A stretch of DNA of 64,000 bases from Actinoplanes oblitus (GCF_030252345.1 NZ_CP126980.1:9433501-9497500), one strand, 5' to 3'; positions 38,630 through 47,979 are shown, counted from the stretch's first letter. Numbers and translations are program-made. Notes: generated from the letters alone by a model not told the origin.

Positions 38630-38747
38630 GGCTCGGACACTCCTTAGTCGGGTACGGCACAGCTTAGGGCTCTGGACAACGGCCGGTTGGCTAGGCTGAG
38701 CGGGAATACGCACGTTGAGCGTTCGAGTCGTCGCGGAGGGTGACGAG

Positions 38748-39581
38748 ATGCAGGTACCGCGAGACGGACAGCCCGGCCATCCCGATCCACCGCCGTCGCC
38801 CGATCCCGAGCCCCCGTCGCCGATCCCGGAGCCGATGCCGGCGCCGGAGCCGCCGCACCACGGGCGGCACGCCTCCGCCGACGAGCCGGCGCTCGCCCAC
38901 GACCTGACCATGGAGCACCCCGTGGTGCCGGCCACCGGGTGGCACCAGCCGCCCGCCCACGGCCCATGGCACGCCCAGCACGAGCGGCCCGGCGAGTGGC
39001 AGTACCCGCCGCCGGAGCATCTCGCCTGGGAACACTCCCCGCCGGCCGAGGTGCAGCCCGCCGAGCCGGAGCCGATCTGGGTGAGCCGGCCGGGCGACAC
39101 CGACTCCTGGCAGGTGCCGCGGCGTCCCGGCGCACCCGCCTCCCGCCGCTCGTCGCTGTTCGTCTCGCTGGCGCTGGCCGCCACCCTGGCGCTCTGCGGT
39201 GGCGGGGCGGTCTCGGCGTACCTGCTCTACCGGGACGCCGACAATCCCGGCTCGCCGGACCCGGCCACCGCGGTGAACCGGTTCCTCACCGCGGTGTACA
39301 CCCAGCAGGACGCCGGTGCCGCCGAGGACCTGGTGTGCCGCAAATCTCGGGACGTGACCCGGCTCGCCGACCGGGTGCGGCAGATCCGCAACTACGCCGA
39401 CAGCTACTCCGGTGCCGTGTTCCGCTGGGACGACCCCGCGGTGACCAGCGCCAACGAGGGTGCGGCGGAGGTCGGCGTACGGGTGGTGATGTCCACCGAC
39501 GACGAGAAGTCGGCAGCTCAGGATCTGCAGATCACCGTGGTGCGCAAGAGCGGCTGGCTGGTCTGCGAGGTCTCCGGCTGA
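38748..39581 (+). CDS. Pro-rich single-pass membrane protein, unknown function
   Basis: 277 residues from ATG 38748 (GGAGGG about eight bases upstream; the TTG at 38715 is less likely). The first 130 residues are Pro/His/Glu-rich and probably disordered in the cytoplasm, one membrane helix lies at about 140-160 ([17 protein letters not shown]), and an outer domain of about 110 residues has Cys in DLVCRKS and in the terminal GWLVCEV. Related in layout to the gene at 2251-2799. Divergent from the DUF4177 gene and just ahead of the ArsA pair; not part of the mycobacterial order. Confidence 0.75.
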   Translation: MQVPRDGQPGHPDPPPSPDPEPPSPIPEPMPAPEPPHHGRHASADEPALAHDLTMEHPVVPATGWHQPPAHGPWHAQHERPGEWQYPPPEHLAWEHSPPAEVQPAEPEPIWVSRPGDTDSWQVPRRPGAPASRRSSLFVSLALAATLALCGGGAVSAYLLYRDADNPGSPDPATAVNRFLTAVYTQQDAGAAEDLVCRKSRDVTRLADRVRQIRNYADSYSGAVFRWDDPAVTSANEGAAEVGVRVVMSTDDEKSAAQDLQITVVRKSGWLVCEVSG

Positions 39582-39683
39582 CCCGGCGCCTGGCGGGAAA
39601 ACCCTGGTGGCCCCGTTCCCGGAGCCGGTGCCACGGGGAAATCCCGGGACACCCCGTTTTGAAGACGCCGTAACGGGGGAGAC

Positions 39684-40637
39684 ATGGGCGAGCATCACGG
39701 CAACTGGCCGGAGCGACTGCACATCGTCACCGGCAAGGGCGGCACCGGTAAGACGAGCGTCGCCGCCGCCCTGGCGCTGGGCCTGGCCGCCGGCGGCCGT
39801 CGCACGCTGCTGGTCGAGGTGGAGGGCCGGCAGGGCATCGCCCAGCTGTTCGGCGTCGACCCACTGCCCTACGCGGAGCGCCGGATCACCACGACCACCG
39901 GGGGCGGCGAGGTCCGCGCCCTGCCGGTGGATCCCGAGGAGGCCCTCCTCGAATACCTGGACATGTTCTACAAGCTGGGTGCGGCCGGCCGGGCGCTGCG
40001 CAAGGTCGGCGCCATCGACTTCGCCACCACCATCGCCCCGGGCCTGCGGGACGTGCTGCTCACCGGCAAGGTCAAGGAGGCCACCACCCGTGCGGCGGAC
40101 GGCCGCCGGGTGTACGACGCGGTGATCCTGGACGCCCCGCCCACCGGCCGGATCGGCCGCTTCCTGAACGTCACGGCGGAGACCGCCAAGCTGGCCAAGA
40201 TGGGTCCGATCAAGACCCAGAGCGACGGGGTCTCCTCCCTGCTGCGCTCGCCGATGACAGCGGTGCACGTGGTCACCCTGCTGGAGGAGATGCCGGTGCA
40301 GGAGACCCTGGACGCCGTCGACGAGCTGCACGGGCTGGGCATCCCGGTCGGCCGGATCATCCTGAACGGCGCCCGGCCGCCACTGCTGGCCGGCGGCAAG
40401 GTGACCAAGGCGGAGATCAAGCGGGGCCTGGTCGCCGCCGGCCTGCCCGCCGCGCCGGCCACCGTCAGCCAGCTGGCCGCGCAGGCACAGGCCCATCTGA
40501 CCCGGCGCGAGCTGGAGGAGTCGCTGCGGCACGACCTGGCCGAGCGGGGCCGCCCGATGGTCGAGCTGCCGCAGCTGCCGGACGGTGTGGACCGCGCTGG
40601 GCTGGATGTCCTGGCGGCACGCCTGATGAGCGTTTGA
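39684..40637 (+). CDS. ArsA/Get3-like ATPase, first of pair (Rv3679-like)
   Basis: 317 residues; GGGGGA three bases before the ATG. Deviant Walker A GKGGTGKTS (17-25), switch region ILDAPPTGRIGRFL, and the SIMIBI P-loop fold of anion-transporting/Get3 ATPases. It lacks the Cys triad of ArsA for arsenite, so metal resistance is not implied. The paired gene follows directly. In mycobacteria the equivalent pair (Rv3679-Rv3680) forms a complex next to whiB4. Confidence 0.9.
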   Translation: MGEHHGNWPERLHIVTGKGGTGKTSVAAALALGLAAGGRRTLLVEVEGRQGIAQLFGVDPLPYAERRITTTTGGGEVRALPVDPEEALLEYLDMFYKLGAAGRALRKVGAIDFATTIAPGLRDVLLTGKVKEATTRAADGRRVYDAVILDAPPTGRIGRFLNVTAETAKLAKMGPIKTQSDGVSSLLRSPMTAVHVVTLLEEMPVQETLDAVDELHGLGIPVGRIILNGARPPLLAGGKVTKAEIKRGLVAAGLPAAPATVSQLAAQAQAHLTRRELEESLRHDLAERGRPMVELPQLPDGVDRAGLDVLAARLMSV

Positions 40638-40672
40638 TCTCCGCCCGTCCGATCAACAGGCCTTACTCTGAA

Positions 40673-41815
40673 GTGGTGGTTGATGTGACCGCTCCACGGC
40701 TCGACGTCGACGGTCTGCTGGCCGACCCGGCCATCCGGATCGTGGTGTGCTGCGGCTCCGGCGGGGTCGGCAAGACCACCACCGCCGCGGCACTCGGGTT
40801 ACGCGCCGCCGAGGTGCACGGCCGGCGCACGGTGGTGCTGACCATCGACCCGGCCCGCCGGCTGGCCCAGTCGATGGGCCTCACCGAGCTGGACAACACC
40901 CCGCGCCAGGTCAAGGACATCGACGCCGCGGCGTCCGGCGGCGAGCTGCACGCCATGATGCTGGACATGAAGCGCACCTTCGACGAGGTGGTCGAGCAGC
41001 ACACCCGGCCGGAGCGCGCCGCCGAGATCTTCGCGAACCCGTTCTACCAGGCGATGAGCTCGACCTTCGCCGGCACGCAGGAGTACATGGCGATGGAGAA
41101 GCTGGGCCAGTTGCGGTCCGGCGACCAGTGGGACCTGATCATCGTGGACACCCCGCCGTCCCGGTCCGCGCTCGACTTCCTGGACGCGCCGGCCCGGCTC
41201 TCCCGGTTCCTCGACGGCCGGATGCTGCGGATGCTGCTGGCCCCCGCCCGCAGCGGTGGGCGGAGCATGTTCAGCCTGGTCACCGCGTCGTTCGGGCTGT
41301 TCTCCCGGGCGGTGCAGAAAATCCTCGGCGCCCAGTTGCTCACCGACCTGTCCGGTTTCGTGGCGGCGCTGGACTCGATGTTCGGCGGCTTCCGGCAGCG
41401 CGCCGACCAGACGTACCGGATCCTGCAGGACCCGCAGACCGCGTTCCTGCTGGTCGCCGCCCCGGAGCGGGACGCGATCCGGGAGGCGGCCTATTTCGCC
41501 GAGCGGCTGGTCGCCGAGCGGATGCCGCTCAGCGGGCTGGTGCTCAACCGGATGCACGAGACCGAGCCGGCCGGCCTGCCGGCCACCGAGAGCGAGGCCG
41601 CCGCCGAGCGCCTGGACGCGGCCGGCGATCAGCCGGTCACCGCCGACGTGCTGCGGATCCACGCCGGGCTGCTGCGCCAGACCGAGCGGGAGATCCGCGT
41701 CGCGGCTACCTTCACCGAGGCGTTCCCCCAGGTGCCGACGACCGCTGTCGCGGCACAGCCCGCCGACATCCATGACGTCGACGGGCTGCGAACGATCGGC
41801 GCGTTGCTCGCCTGA
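40673..41815 (+). CDS. ArsA/Get3-like ATPase, second of pair (Rv3680-like)
   Basis: About 380 residues from GTG 40673; the frame begins at TTG 40634, which overlaps the previous stop (TTGA), and other GTG codons follow, so the start is uncertain. Walker A CGSGGVGKTTT, LTIDPARRLAQSMGL (switch I region), LIIVDTPPSRSALDFLDAP (switch II), and a long helical middle as in Get3-type proteins. With its neighbour it probably forms a heteromeric ATPase. Converges on the WhiB gene. Confidence 0.9.
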   Translation: MVVDVTAPRLDVDGLLADPAIRIVVCCGSGGVGKTTTAAALGLRAAEVHGRRTVVLTIDPARRLAQSMGLTELDNTPRQVKDIDAAASGGELHAMMLDMKRTFDEVVEQHTRPERAAEIFANPFYQAMSSTFAGTQEYMAMEKLGQLRSGDQWDLIIVDTPPSRSALDFLDAPARLSRFLDGRMLRMLLAPARSGGRSMFSLVTASFGLFSRAVQKILGAQLLTDLSGFVAALDSMFGGFRQRADQTYRILQDPQTAFLLVAAPERDAIREAAYFAERLVAERMPLSGLVLNRMHETEPAGLPATESEAAAERLDAAGDQPVTADVLRIHAGLLRQTEREIRVAATFTEAFPQVPTTAVAAQPADIHDVDGLRTIGALLA

Positions 41816-41867
41816 CCGGCGGTGCGCCCCGACGAGGGCGCTCGCCGGGCGAGCCCTGCTCGCCTGA

Positions 41868-42170
41868 TCAGCGGGTGGAGACCAGCACCTTGTCGGCGCC
41901 TTTCTCCTTCAGAGCGGCTTCGAACATCTTCCGCCAGCTCGCCACGTGCGGGTGGCGGCGCAGCAGAGCCCGCCGTTCCCGTTCCGTCATGCCTCCCCAG
42001 ACGCCGAACTCGATCCGGTTGTCCAGGGCGTCGGCGAGGCATTCGTAGCGGACCGGGCAGCTGCGGCAGATCCTCTTCGCCACGTTCTGCTCGGCGCCCT
42101 GCACGAACAACGCGTCAGGGTCGCCACTCTGACACGCCGCCATGCTGGGCCAGTCGCTGATCATCCCCAT
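41868..42170 (-). CDS. wblA: WhiB-family iron-sulfur regulator (WhiB4/WblA type)
   Basis: 100 residues from ATG 42170, chosen because AGGGGGGA lies about eight bases upstream; the frame opens at 42197. Four Cys ligands for a [4Fe-4S] cluster (AACQSG ... RICRSCPVRYECL), then the GVWGGMTERERR turn and a basic C-terminus for DNA or sigma contact. Position between the ArsA pair and ponA2 matches whiB4 of mycobacteria and wblA of Streptomyces, a redox-responsive regulator of development and stress. The symbol follows synteny. Confidence 0.9.
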   Translation of the reverse strand: MGMISDWPSMAACQSGDPDALFVQGAEQNVAKRICRSCPVRYECLADALDNRIEFGVWGGMTERERRALLRRHPHVASWRKMFEAALKEKGADKVLVSTR

Positions 42171-42490
42171 TGGTAAACGTCCCCCCTTGCATTTCACCCC
42201 CGGACGCCCGCGCGGCAGCCCATGTCCCCCATTGCCGCGCAGACGTCATGCGAGATGTCTCGCCGGACCATCATGCTCTGTAGTTGGGTGATTACGCAAC
42301 GTTGTCCCTCAAATACGTATAGCCCGGTAGTTCCGGGCAAAGCGGCCGGGGGGCGGTGGCCGAACGGGGGTATCTTCGGTGCAGATGCGGGAAATCACCT
42401 CGCCGACGTGGGTGACAAGTCACACTCATTACGGCAACGACGGCCTTCTCGCCGGGCGGTCGCGTGCGCCGTTCGCGTATCCTGCCTCGG
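42171..42490. promoter_or_regulatory. 320-bp divergent control region between wblA and ponA2
   Basis: Must hold both promoters. An AT-rich patch lies at about 42270-42320 and GTATCTT at 42370-42376 could be a -10 element for ponA2. GTGACAAGTCAC (42412-42423) is a short palindrome whose halves resemble Crp half-sites but with N4 rather than N6 spacing. No ORF is supported here. Confidence 0.4.
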
Positions 42491-44905
42491 GTGACCTCCT
42501 GGATGCGCAGACGCGATCACAACATCTTTACGAACGCGACATCGCTGCTGGTCTGTGGCCTGCTCGCCGGCGTGGTGGTGGCTGCTGCCGCCTTCCCGGC
42601 CGCGGCGATGTCCGGTCTCGCCGCCAAGGCCGGTGGCGAGACGTTCGCGAATCTGCCCAGTGAGCTCAAAGACTTCAGCTCGCCGCAGCTCACCCGGGTC
42701 TACGCCGCGGACGGGCGGACGCCGCTGTCGACGTTCTACGACGAGTTCCGCAGCGACGTCCCGCTCAAGGACATCTCGCCGTTCATGCAGAAGGCGATCA
42801 TCGCCGCCGAGGACCGCAAGTTCTACGAGCACAACGGCGTGGACCTCAAGGGCGTGGCGCGCGCCTTCGTGAGCAACAACCAGGGTGGCGCGCAGCAGGG
42901 CGCCTCGACCCTGACGATGCAGTACGTGCGGATGTCGCTGGCCTACTCGGCGACCAACCCGCAGGAGGTGATCAACGCCACCAAGGACACCCCGAAGCGC
43001 AAGATCACCGAAATGAAGTACGCGCTGCAGGTCGAGAAGCAGCTCTCCAAGGAGCAGATCCTGGAGCGCTACCTGAACATCGCGCCGTTCGGCAACCAGG
43101 CCTACGGCGTCTACGCGGCCAGCCAGGTCTACTTCAACAAGAAGCCGAAGGACCTGTCCATCGCCGAGGCGGCCATGCTCGCCGGCATGGTCAAGGCGCC
43201 GACCAGCTTCAACCCGACCACCAAGACGGGTCACGAGCAGATCCTCGCCCGGCGCAACAACTACATCATCCCGGGCATGGTCGCGATGAACGCGATCACC
43301 CAGGCGGACGCCACCAAGGCCGCCAAGGTGGGCATCCCGACCAAGGTCAAGCCGATCGGCAACGGCTGCGTCTCGGTGTCGAAGAACAGCTGGGGCTTCT
43401 TCTGCGACTACTTCTACCGCTGGTGGATGAGCCAGGAGGCGTTCGGCGCGACAACGTACGACCGGGAGCGGCGGCTGAAGAGCGGCGGCTACAAGGTGAT
43501 CACCACGCTGGACCTGAAGGGTCAGGCCGCGGCCCGCTCGCGGATCCTCGACAACGCGTCGGACAACAGCCGTAACGCGCTGCTGCTGGCCGGCATCGAG
43601 CCGGGCACCGGCAAGGTCCGGATCCTCTCCGCCAACCGCAAGTACGCGCTGGACGACCCGGATCACCCGACCAACAAGATCTCCTCGGACCCGAGGAAGG
43701 CGAAGAAGAAGATCCGCGGGTCGTACCCGAAGACCACCAACCCGCTGATCACCGGCGGCGGCGACATCAAGGGTTACCAGGCCGGCTCGGTGTTCAAGAT
43801 GTTCACCATGGTGGCCGCCCTGGAGTCCGGCCTGCCGCTGAGCTTCCCGATCACCACCAAGGCCACGTACCACTCGAAGTACAAGGCGGGCTACGGCACG
43901 CCCTCCTCCTGCCCCGGCTCGGACGACTGGTGCCCCAGCAACGCCAGCAAGAAGGAGGCCGGCGTCTTCAACATGTGGACCGGCTTCGGCGCCTCGGTGA
44001 ACACCTACTTCGTCCCGCTCGAGGAGAAGGTCGGCGCGCAGAACGTGGTCGCCGTCGCCAAGCGGTTCGGCGTCCAGTTCCGCCAGCCGCGGGAGAACGA
44101 CTGGGCCAACGACGAGAACTACGCGGCCGGCTGGGGTGCCTTCACCCTCGGCGTCACGGCGTCCACGCCGCTGGACATGGCGAACGCGTACGCCACGCTG
44201 GCCGGTGACGGCAAGTACTGCGAGCCGACCCCGATCGAGCAGATCACCACCAAGGACGGCGAGAAGATCGACGTCGGCAAGCCGCACTGCATCCAGGCCA
44301 CCACCAAGGACGTGGCTCGCGCGGCGCTGGACGCGACCCGCTGCCCGGTCGGCGACTCGGCGCAGATGGGCAGCTGCGGCGGCCACGCCACCGCCCGGCC
44401 CACCCGCGACATCGTCGGCCACCCGGTGTTCGGCAAGACCGGCACCACCGACAACAGCCGGACCGCCTCGCTGATCGCGGGCACCACGAAACTGGTGGTC
44501 GCGGGTTACCTGGTGAACCCGGACTGGCAGGACCACAACGACCAGATGCAGCACGACCCGGTCAACTCCGCGGTTCAGTGGACCCTGCACGACTACATGA
44601 AGGGCAAGCCCAAGGTCCAGTTCAAGACCACGTCGAACGACAAGATCTCGATCGGTGACCTGCGCCATGTCCCGGACGTGACCTGCGCCTCGCTCTCCTC
44701 GGCCGAGGACCGGATCTCCGGCGCCGGCTTCGTCCCGGAGATCGGCGGCAAGGTGGAGTCGGACTGCCCGAGCGGCACGGCCGCCGGCACCTCGGTGTCC
44801 CAGACCGTCAAGGGCGGCGGCGTCGAGATCCTGGTCAGCAGCGGGAAGAAGGAAGCACAGCCCGGCACCACCGAGACGAAGAAACCCAAGCCCGGCCGAC
44901 GATAG
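42491..44905 (+). CDS. ponA2: Class A penicillin-binding protein with PASTA domain (PonA2-like)
   Basis: About 804 residues from GTG 42491; GTG 42464 and ATG 42503 are alternatives. Short basic N-terminus, one membrane helix (about 18-40), GT51 transglycosylase domain with EDRKFYEHNGVD and QGASTLTMQYVRM, transpeptidase domain with AGSVFKMF (catalytic Ser), SVN and GKTGTT, and a C-terminal PASTA domain (VPDVTCASLSSAEDRISGAGF) plus a Lys/Pro tail. Polymerises and cross-links peptidoglycan outside the membrane. Same neighbour order as mycobacterial ponA2 (whiB4 before, metallophosphoesterase after). Confidence 0.94.
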   Translation: MTSWMRRRDHNIFTNATSLLVCGLLAGVVVAAAAFPAAAMSGLAAKAGGETFANLPSELKDFSSPQLTRVYAADGRTPLSTFYDEFRSDVPLKDISPFMQKAIIAAEDRKFYEHNGVDLKGVARAFVSNNQGGAQQGASTLTMQYVRMSLAYSATNPQEVINATKDTPKRKITEMKYALQVEKQLSKEQILERYLNIAPFGNQAYGVYAASQVYFNKKPKDLSIAEAAMLAGMVKAPTSFNPTTKTGHEQILARRNNYIIPGMVAMNAITQADATKAAKVGIPTKVKPIGNGCVSVSKNSWGFFCDYFYRWWMSQEAFGATTYDRERRLKSGGYKVITTLDLKGQAAARSRILDNASDNSRNALLLAGIEPGTGKVRILSANRKYALDDPDHPTNKISSDPRKAKKKIRGSYPKTTNPLITGGGDIKGYQAGSVFKMFTMVAALESGLPLSFPITTKATYHSKYKAGYGTPSSCPGSDDWCPSNASKKEAGVFNMWTGFGASVNTYFVPLEEKVGAQNVVAVAKRFGVQFRQPRENDWANDENYAAGWGAFTLGVTASTPLDMANAYATLAGDGKYCEPTPIEQITTKDGEKIDVGKPHCIQATTKDVARAALDATRCPVGDSAQMGSCGGHATARPTRDIVGHPVFGKTGTTDNSRTASLIAGTTKLVVAGYLVNPDWQDHNDQMQHDPVNSAVQWTLHDYMKGKPKVQFKTTSNDKISIGDLRHVPDVTCASLSSAEDRISGAGFVPEIGGKVESDCPSGTAAGTSVSQTVKGGGVEILVSSGKKEAQPGTTETKKPKPGRR

Positions 44906-44918
44906 TCAGCGGGCACGC

Positions 44919-44951
44919 AAACGGGCGGGAGAGCACCTCTCCCGCCCGTTT
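44919..44951. terminator. Bidirectional terminator between ponA2 and yqeY-like gene
   Basis: Perfect 15-bp stem AAACGGGCGGGAGAG / CTCTCCCGCCCGTTT with a CAC loop; A and T runs at the two ends let it act in both directions between convergent genes. Confidence 0.88.
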
Positions 44952-44974
44952 CCGCGTATCCGGCCGGACGACCC

Positions 44975-45427
44975 TCAGGCCAGCTGGCGGCGCACCTCGG
45001 CAGCCACCCGGCCGCCCTCGGCCCGGCCCGCGACGGCGGCCTGGGCCGCCTTCATGGCCGGGCCCATCTGCGCCTTGCCGGCGAAGCCGCCGGCCGCCAG
45101 CGCCTGCCCGACGATCTCGGCGATCTCCGCGTCGGTCAGCTGTTTCGGCAGGTAGCGGTCGAGGACCTCGCCCTCGGCGGTCTCCTTCGCCGCCTGGTCG
45201 GCGCGCCCGGCGCCGGCGAAGGCGGTGGCCGCCTCGCGACGCTTCTTCGCCTCCTTGGTCAGCACCGCCAGCACCTCGTCGTCGCTGAGCTCGCGGGCCT
45301 CGTCACCGGCCACCTCGGCGGTCCGCACCGCTGCCAGCGCCATCCGCAGCGTCGAGGTGATCAGCTCGTCCCGGGACTTCATCGCGGTGTGCAGGTCATC
45401 GGTCAGGCGGTCTTTCAACGTTCCCAT
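44975..45427 (-). CDS. GatB/YqeY-domain protein
   Basis: 150 residues from ATG 45427. MGTLKDRLTDDLHTAMKSRD and the following LRMALAAVR are the YqeY start; TKEAKKRREAA and LPKQLTDAEI are also typical, and the C-terminal helical bundle (MGPAMKAA) resembles the tail domain of GatB. Possibly contacts tRNA; no defined reaction. Divergent from the metallophosphoesterase with only 25 bases between starts, so the promoters overlap. Confidence 0.9.
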   Translation of the reverse strand: MGTLKDRLTDDLHTAMKSRDELITSTLRMALAAVRTAEVAGDEARELSDDEVLAVLTKEAKKRREAATAFAGAGRADQAAKETAEGEVLDRYLPKQLTDAEIAEIVGQALAAGGFAGKAQMGPAMKAAQAAVAGRAEGGRVAAEVRRQLA

Positions 45428-45452
45428 GGACGGAGAAACTACCCTTGCCGTC

Positions 45453-46346
45453 ATGCGTAAGCGCTCCCTTATTTCCGCCGCCGCCGCGCTGACCGTCGCC
45501 GGCGGTGCCGCGTTCGCCTATGCCTCGCTCATCGAGCGCAACCTGTTCACGCTCCGGCGCTTCGACGTACCGGTGCTGGAACCGGACGCGGAGCCGCTGC
45601 GCATCCTGCATCTGTCCGACCTGCACATGATGCCGGAGCAGCGGCGCAAGCAGGAGTGGGTGGCCGGGCTGATCGGCACCGATCCGGACCTGGTGATCGT
45701 CACCGGGGACAACATGGCCTCGCCCTATGCCGTCCCGGGCGTCCTGCGCGCCCTGGAACCGCTGCTCGACGTGCCCGGCGCGTTCGTCTTCGGCTCCAAC
45801 GACTACCGCGGACCGGTCTGGAAGAACCCGCTGCGGTACCTGATGCCCGAGCGGGAGTACGTGCAGGGCGCCGACCTCCCCGCCGACGACCTGCGCGCCG
45901 CGTTCACCGACGCCGGCTGGGCCGACCTGAACAACGCCCGCACCATCCTCAAGGCCGGCGGCCGCTCGATCGAGCTGGCCGGCGTGGACGACCCGCACGT
46001 CGAGCGGGACGACTACGCCGCGGTGGCCGGCTCGATCAGCGCCGGCGCCGACCTGCACCTCGGGGTGACCCACACGCCGGCCTCCCGGGTGCTGGACGCG
46101 ATGGCCGCGGACGGCTTCGAGCTGCTGCTGGCCGGCCACACGCACGGCGGCCAGGTGTGCGTGCCGGGCTACGGCGCGCTGACCACGAACTGCGACCTGC
46201 CGACCCGGATGGCCAAGGGGCTGCACCGGTGGCCCGGCTCGGACGCCTGGCTGCACGTCTCGGCCGGGCTGGGCACCCACCCGACCGCCCCGGTCCGCTT
46301 CGCCTGCCGCCCGGAGGCGTCGGTGCTCACGCTGATCCCACGCTGA
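45453..46346 (+). CDS. Membrane-associated metallophosphoesterase (Rv3683-like)
   Basis: 297 residues. N-terminal hydrophobic segment (about 5-25) as signal or anchor, then the calcineurin-like fold with [22 protein letters not shown] and AGHTHGGQ carrying the metal ligands. Resembles YkuE/LpxH-like phosphoesterases; substrate unknown. Final gene of the block that follows mycobacterial Rv3671c-Rv3683. Confidence 0.92.
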   Translation: MRKRSLISAAAALTVAGGAAFAYASLIERNLFTLRRFDVPVLEPDAEPLRILHLSDLHMMPEQRRKQEWVAGLIGTDPDLVIVTGDNMASPYAVPGVLRALEPLLDVPGAFVFGSNDYRGPVWKNPLRYLMPEREYVQGADLPADDLRAAFTDAGWADLNNARTILKAGGRSIELAGVDDPHVERDDYAAVAGSISAGADLHLGVTHTPASRVLDAMAADGFELLLAGHTHGGQVCVPGYGALTTNCDLPTRMAKGLHRWPGSDAWLHVSAGLGTHPTAPVRFACRPEASVLTLIPR

Positions 46347-46400
46347 CCTGCGGAAACGCTGCGAGGGGAGCCCAGATTTCGGGCCTGCGCGACGGTCCGC

Positions 46401-46406
46401 TAGTAT
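46401..46406 (+). promoter_or_regulatory. Candidate -10 element for the first tRNA-Pro
   Basis: TAGTAT, 14 bases before the tRNA 5' end, in otherwise GC-rich sequence. No clear -35 hexamer. A TATGCT at 46623-46628 sits similarly before the second copy. Confidence 0.4.
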
Positions 46407-46420
46407 TCTTCTCGCAGCAA

Positions 46421-46497
46421 CGGGGTGTGGCGCAGTTTGGTAGCGCGCTACGTTCGGGACGTAGAGGCCGTGGGTTCAAATCCCGCCACCCCGACCA
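46421..46497 (+). tRNA. tRNA-Pro (anticodon CGG), copy 1
   Basis: 77 bases including an encoded CCA. Acceptor CGGGGTG pairs with CACCCCG, anticodon stem CTACG/CGTAG with loop TTCGGGA, T-arm GTGGGTTCAAATCCCGC. CGG reads CCG, the favoured proline codon in this GC-rich genome. Confidence 0.97.
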
Positions 46498-46512
46498 CAT
46501 GCTTGCCAGAGG

Positions 46513-46550
46513 GGCCCGGCATTCATCACGAATGCTGGGCCTTCTTCTCT
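46513..46550 (+). terminator. Intrinsic terminator after tRNA-Pro copy 1
   Basis: 12-bp stem GGCCCGGCATTC / GAATGCTGGGCC (one G-T pair), five-base loop, followed by the T-rich TTCTTCTC. Confidence 0.85.
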
Positions 46551-46640
46551 TTCCGGCCACCGGCGCGGCACGCCTCTTCGGCGGCCGCCGGTCCGGCGTG
46601 CCCGGCCCCAGCACCGCCCTTGTATGCTGGCTCCCGGTAA

Positions 46641-46717
46641 CGGGGTGTGGCGCAGTTTGGTAGCGCGCTACGTTCGGGACGTAGAGGCCGTGGGTTCAAA
46701 TCCCGCCACCCCGACCA
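46641..46717 (+). tRNA. tRNA-Pro (anticodon CGG), copy 2
   Basis: Identical over all 77 bases, including CCA, to the copy 220 bases upstream. It has its own upstream TATGCT and its own terminator hairpin, so it is an independent unit rather than part of one precursor. Confidence 0.97.
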
Positions 46718-46731
46718 GGCGACACAGGCGA

Positions 46732-46762
46732 GGCCCGGCACCCTTCGGGGAGACCGGGCCTT
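46732..46762 (+). terminator. Hairpin terminator after tRNA-Pro copy 2
   Basis: GGCCCGG / CCGGGCC outer stem with an inner CCC-TTC-GGG hairpin, followed by TTC. Shares the GGCCCGGCA start with the first terminator but the rest differs. Confidence 0.7.
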
Positions 46763-46885
46763 CAGCTTGCCGGCATCACCACGGCAGCCGAAGATCAGCG
46801 AGGCCCCTTCCGGGCGCTCAGCGGACGCAGGAGACGCGTGCCGCGCCAGGGTGCGGGGCGGTGGGCCGGAGAGCGGGCCGCGAGC

Positions 46886-47182
46886 TCACACGGCGAACTG
46901 CGGGCGGACCGGCACGCCGGCCACCGCCGGCCCCACCGGCCGCGGCGCCATCTGCTGCGGCACGCAGTACGGCCCCAGCATCGTCTCCACCACCGGCGCT
47001 ATCGTCTGCCGCTCGCCGAGTTGCATCAGCCGGGTGGCCCGGGCCAGTGACCCGGTCTCACCGTCGCGAAAGCCCTCCCGGTATCCGCGCTCGTAACGCT
47101 CTCCACGGCCGAAGGCCCGACCGAGCGCGAAGCACGTCGATCCGGCCAGGGCGAGCAGGAAGACCATGGCGAAGGGTGTCAC
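46886..47182 (-). CDS. Small membrane protein, unknown function
   Basis: About 98 residues from GTG 47182, preferred over GTG 47203 because GGAAGGAA lies seven bases before it. One N-terminal membrane helix (about 2-22, PFAMVFLLALAGSTCFALG), a charged Gly/Arg/Glu stretch (GRGERYERGYREGFRDGE), then a Pro/Val-rich tail. Not recognised. Stands alone between the tRNAs and pyrE. Confidence 0.6.
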   Translation of the reverse strand: MTPFAMVFLLALAGSTCFALGRAFGRGERYERGYREGFRDGETGSLARATRLMQLGERQTIAPVVETMLGPYCVPQQMAPRPVGPAVAGVPVRPQFAV

Positions 47183-47387
47183 AGCGATGTTCCTTCCGGG
47201 CACAAGCCGCTAATTAGGCGAAAACTACCCCAAACAGACATAGAATGCCGTATTGCGGAGATCAAGTACGCCAACGGGTGACGATCCCATAGCCGCGCGT
47301 CGCGCATCGAGCAATGCAGACGAGCCGGCGACCGGGAACCGGGGTGGTCGCACGCCCCCGGACCGCCGCCTGACAAGCTGGGACCTT

Positions 47388-47918
47388 GTGACTGACTCCA
47401 CCGACCTCGCCCGCCAGGTGCGTACCGTGAGCCGCCTGACCGGCGAATTCACCCTGCGCTCCGGCCGCATCGCCAACGAATACTTCGACAAGTACCAGTT
47501 CGAGGCCGACCCGGTCCTGCTCGACCAGCTGGCCGAGCGGCTCGCCGTCCTGATCCCGGAGGGCACCGAGGTGCTGGCCGGCCTCGAGATGGGCGGCATC
47601 GCCGTGGTCACCGCGCTGGCCCGGCACGCCGGTCTGCCCACCGCGTTCGTCCGCAAGGAGGCGAAGAAGTACGGCACCGCACGCCTCGCCGAGGGCGCCG
47701 AGGTGGCCGGCCGCCGCGTGCTGGTCGTCGAGGACGTGGTGACCTCCGGCGGCCAGGTCGTCATCTCCACCGGCGAGCTGCGCAAACTGGGCGCGCACGT
47801 GGATCACGCGCTCTGCGTGATCGACCGCCAGGAGGGCGGGGCGCAGGCGCTCGCCGACGCGGGCATCACCCTGCGCGCCCTGCTCACCCGCGCCGACCTG
47901 GACGCCGTCGCCTCCTGA
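47388..47918 (+). CDS. pyrE: Orotate phosphoribosyltransferase
   Basis: 176 residues from GTG 47388. Makes orotidine 5'-monophosphate from orotate and PRPP in pyrimidine synthesis. PRPP loop VLVVEDVVTSGGQ (about 107-119) and the catalytic FVRKEAKKYGT block are present. The early SGRIANEYFDKYQFEAD fits the family. The longer upstream frame lacks a good start. Monocistronic here, with a hairpin after the stop. Confidence 0.95.
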   Translation: MTDSTDLARQVRTVSRLTGEFTLRSGRIANEYFDKYQFEADPVLLDQLAERLAVLIPEGTEVLAGLEMGGIAVVTALARHAGLPTAFVRKEAKKYGTARLAEGAEVAGRRVLVVEDVVTSGGQVVISTGELRKLGAHVDHALCVIDRQEGGAQALADAGITLRALLTRADLDAVAS

Positions 47919-47923
47919 CCCTC

Positions 47924-47968
47924 ATCCGGGCGTGGCGCGCGGCTTCCCGGCCGCGGGCCACGCCGGAT
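47924..47968 (+). terminator. Hairpin terminator after pyrE
   Basis: Imperfect stem ATCCGGGCGTGGCGCGCGG / CCGCGGGCCACGCCGGAT with two single-base bulges; lies between convergent genes. Confidence 0.7.
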
Positions 47969-47979
47969 CCGGCCGCCGG

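Noticed and set aside
39652-39678. Hairpin CCCCGTT / AACGGGG overlapping the ribosome site of the first ArsA gene
   Set aside because: Seven pairs with a 13-base loop in very GC-rich DNA; too weak to claim a control element.
42412-42423. Crp binding site GTGACAAGTCAC upstream of ponA2
   Set aside because: Half-sites are spaced by four rather than six bases, so it does not meet the Crp/GlxR consensus.
42395-44668. 757-residue minus-strand frame opposite ponA2
   Set aside because: Antisense shadow; no start signal, and PBP motifs are intact on the plus strand.
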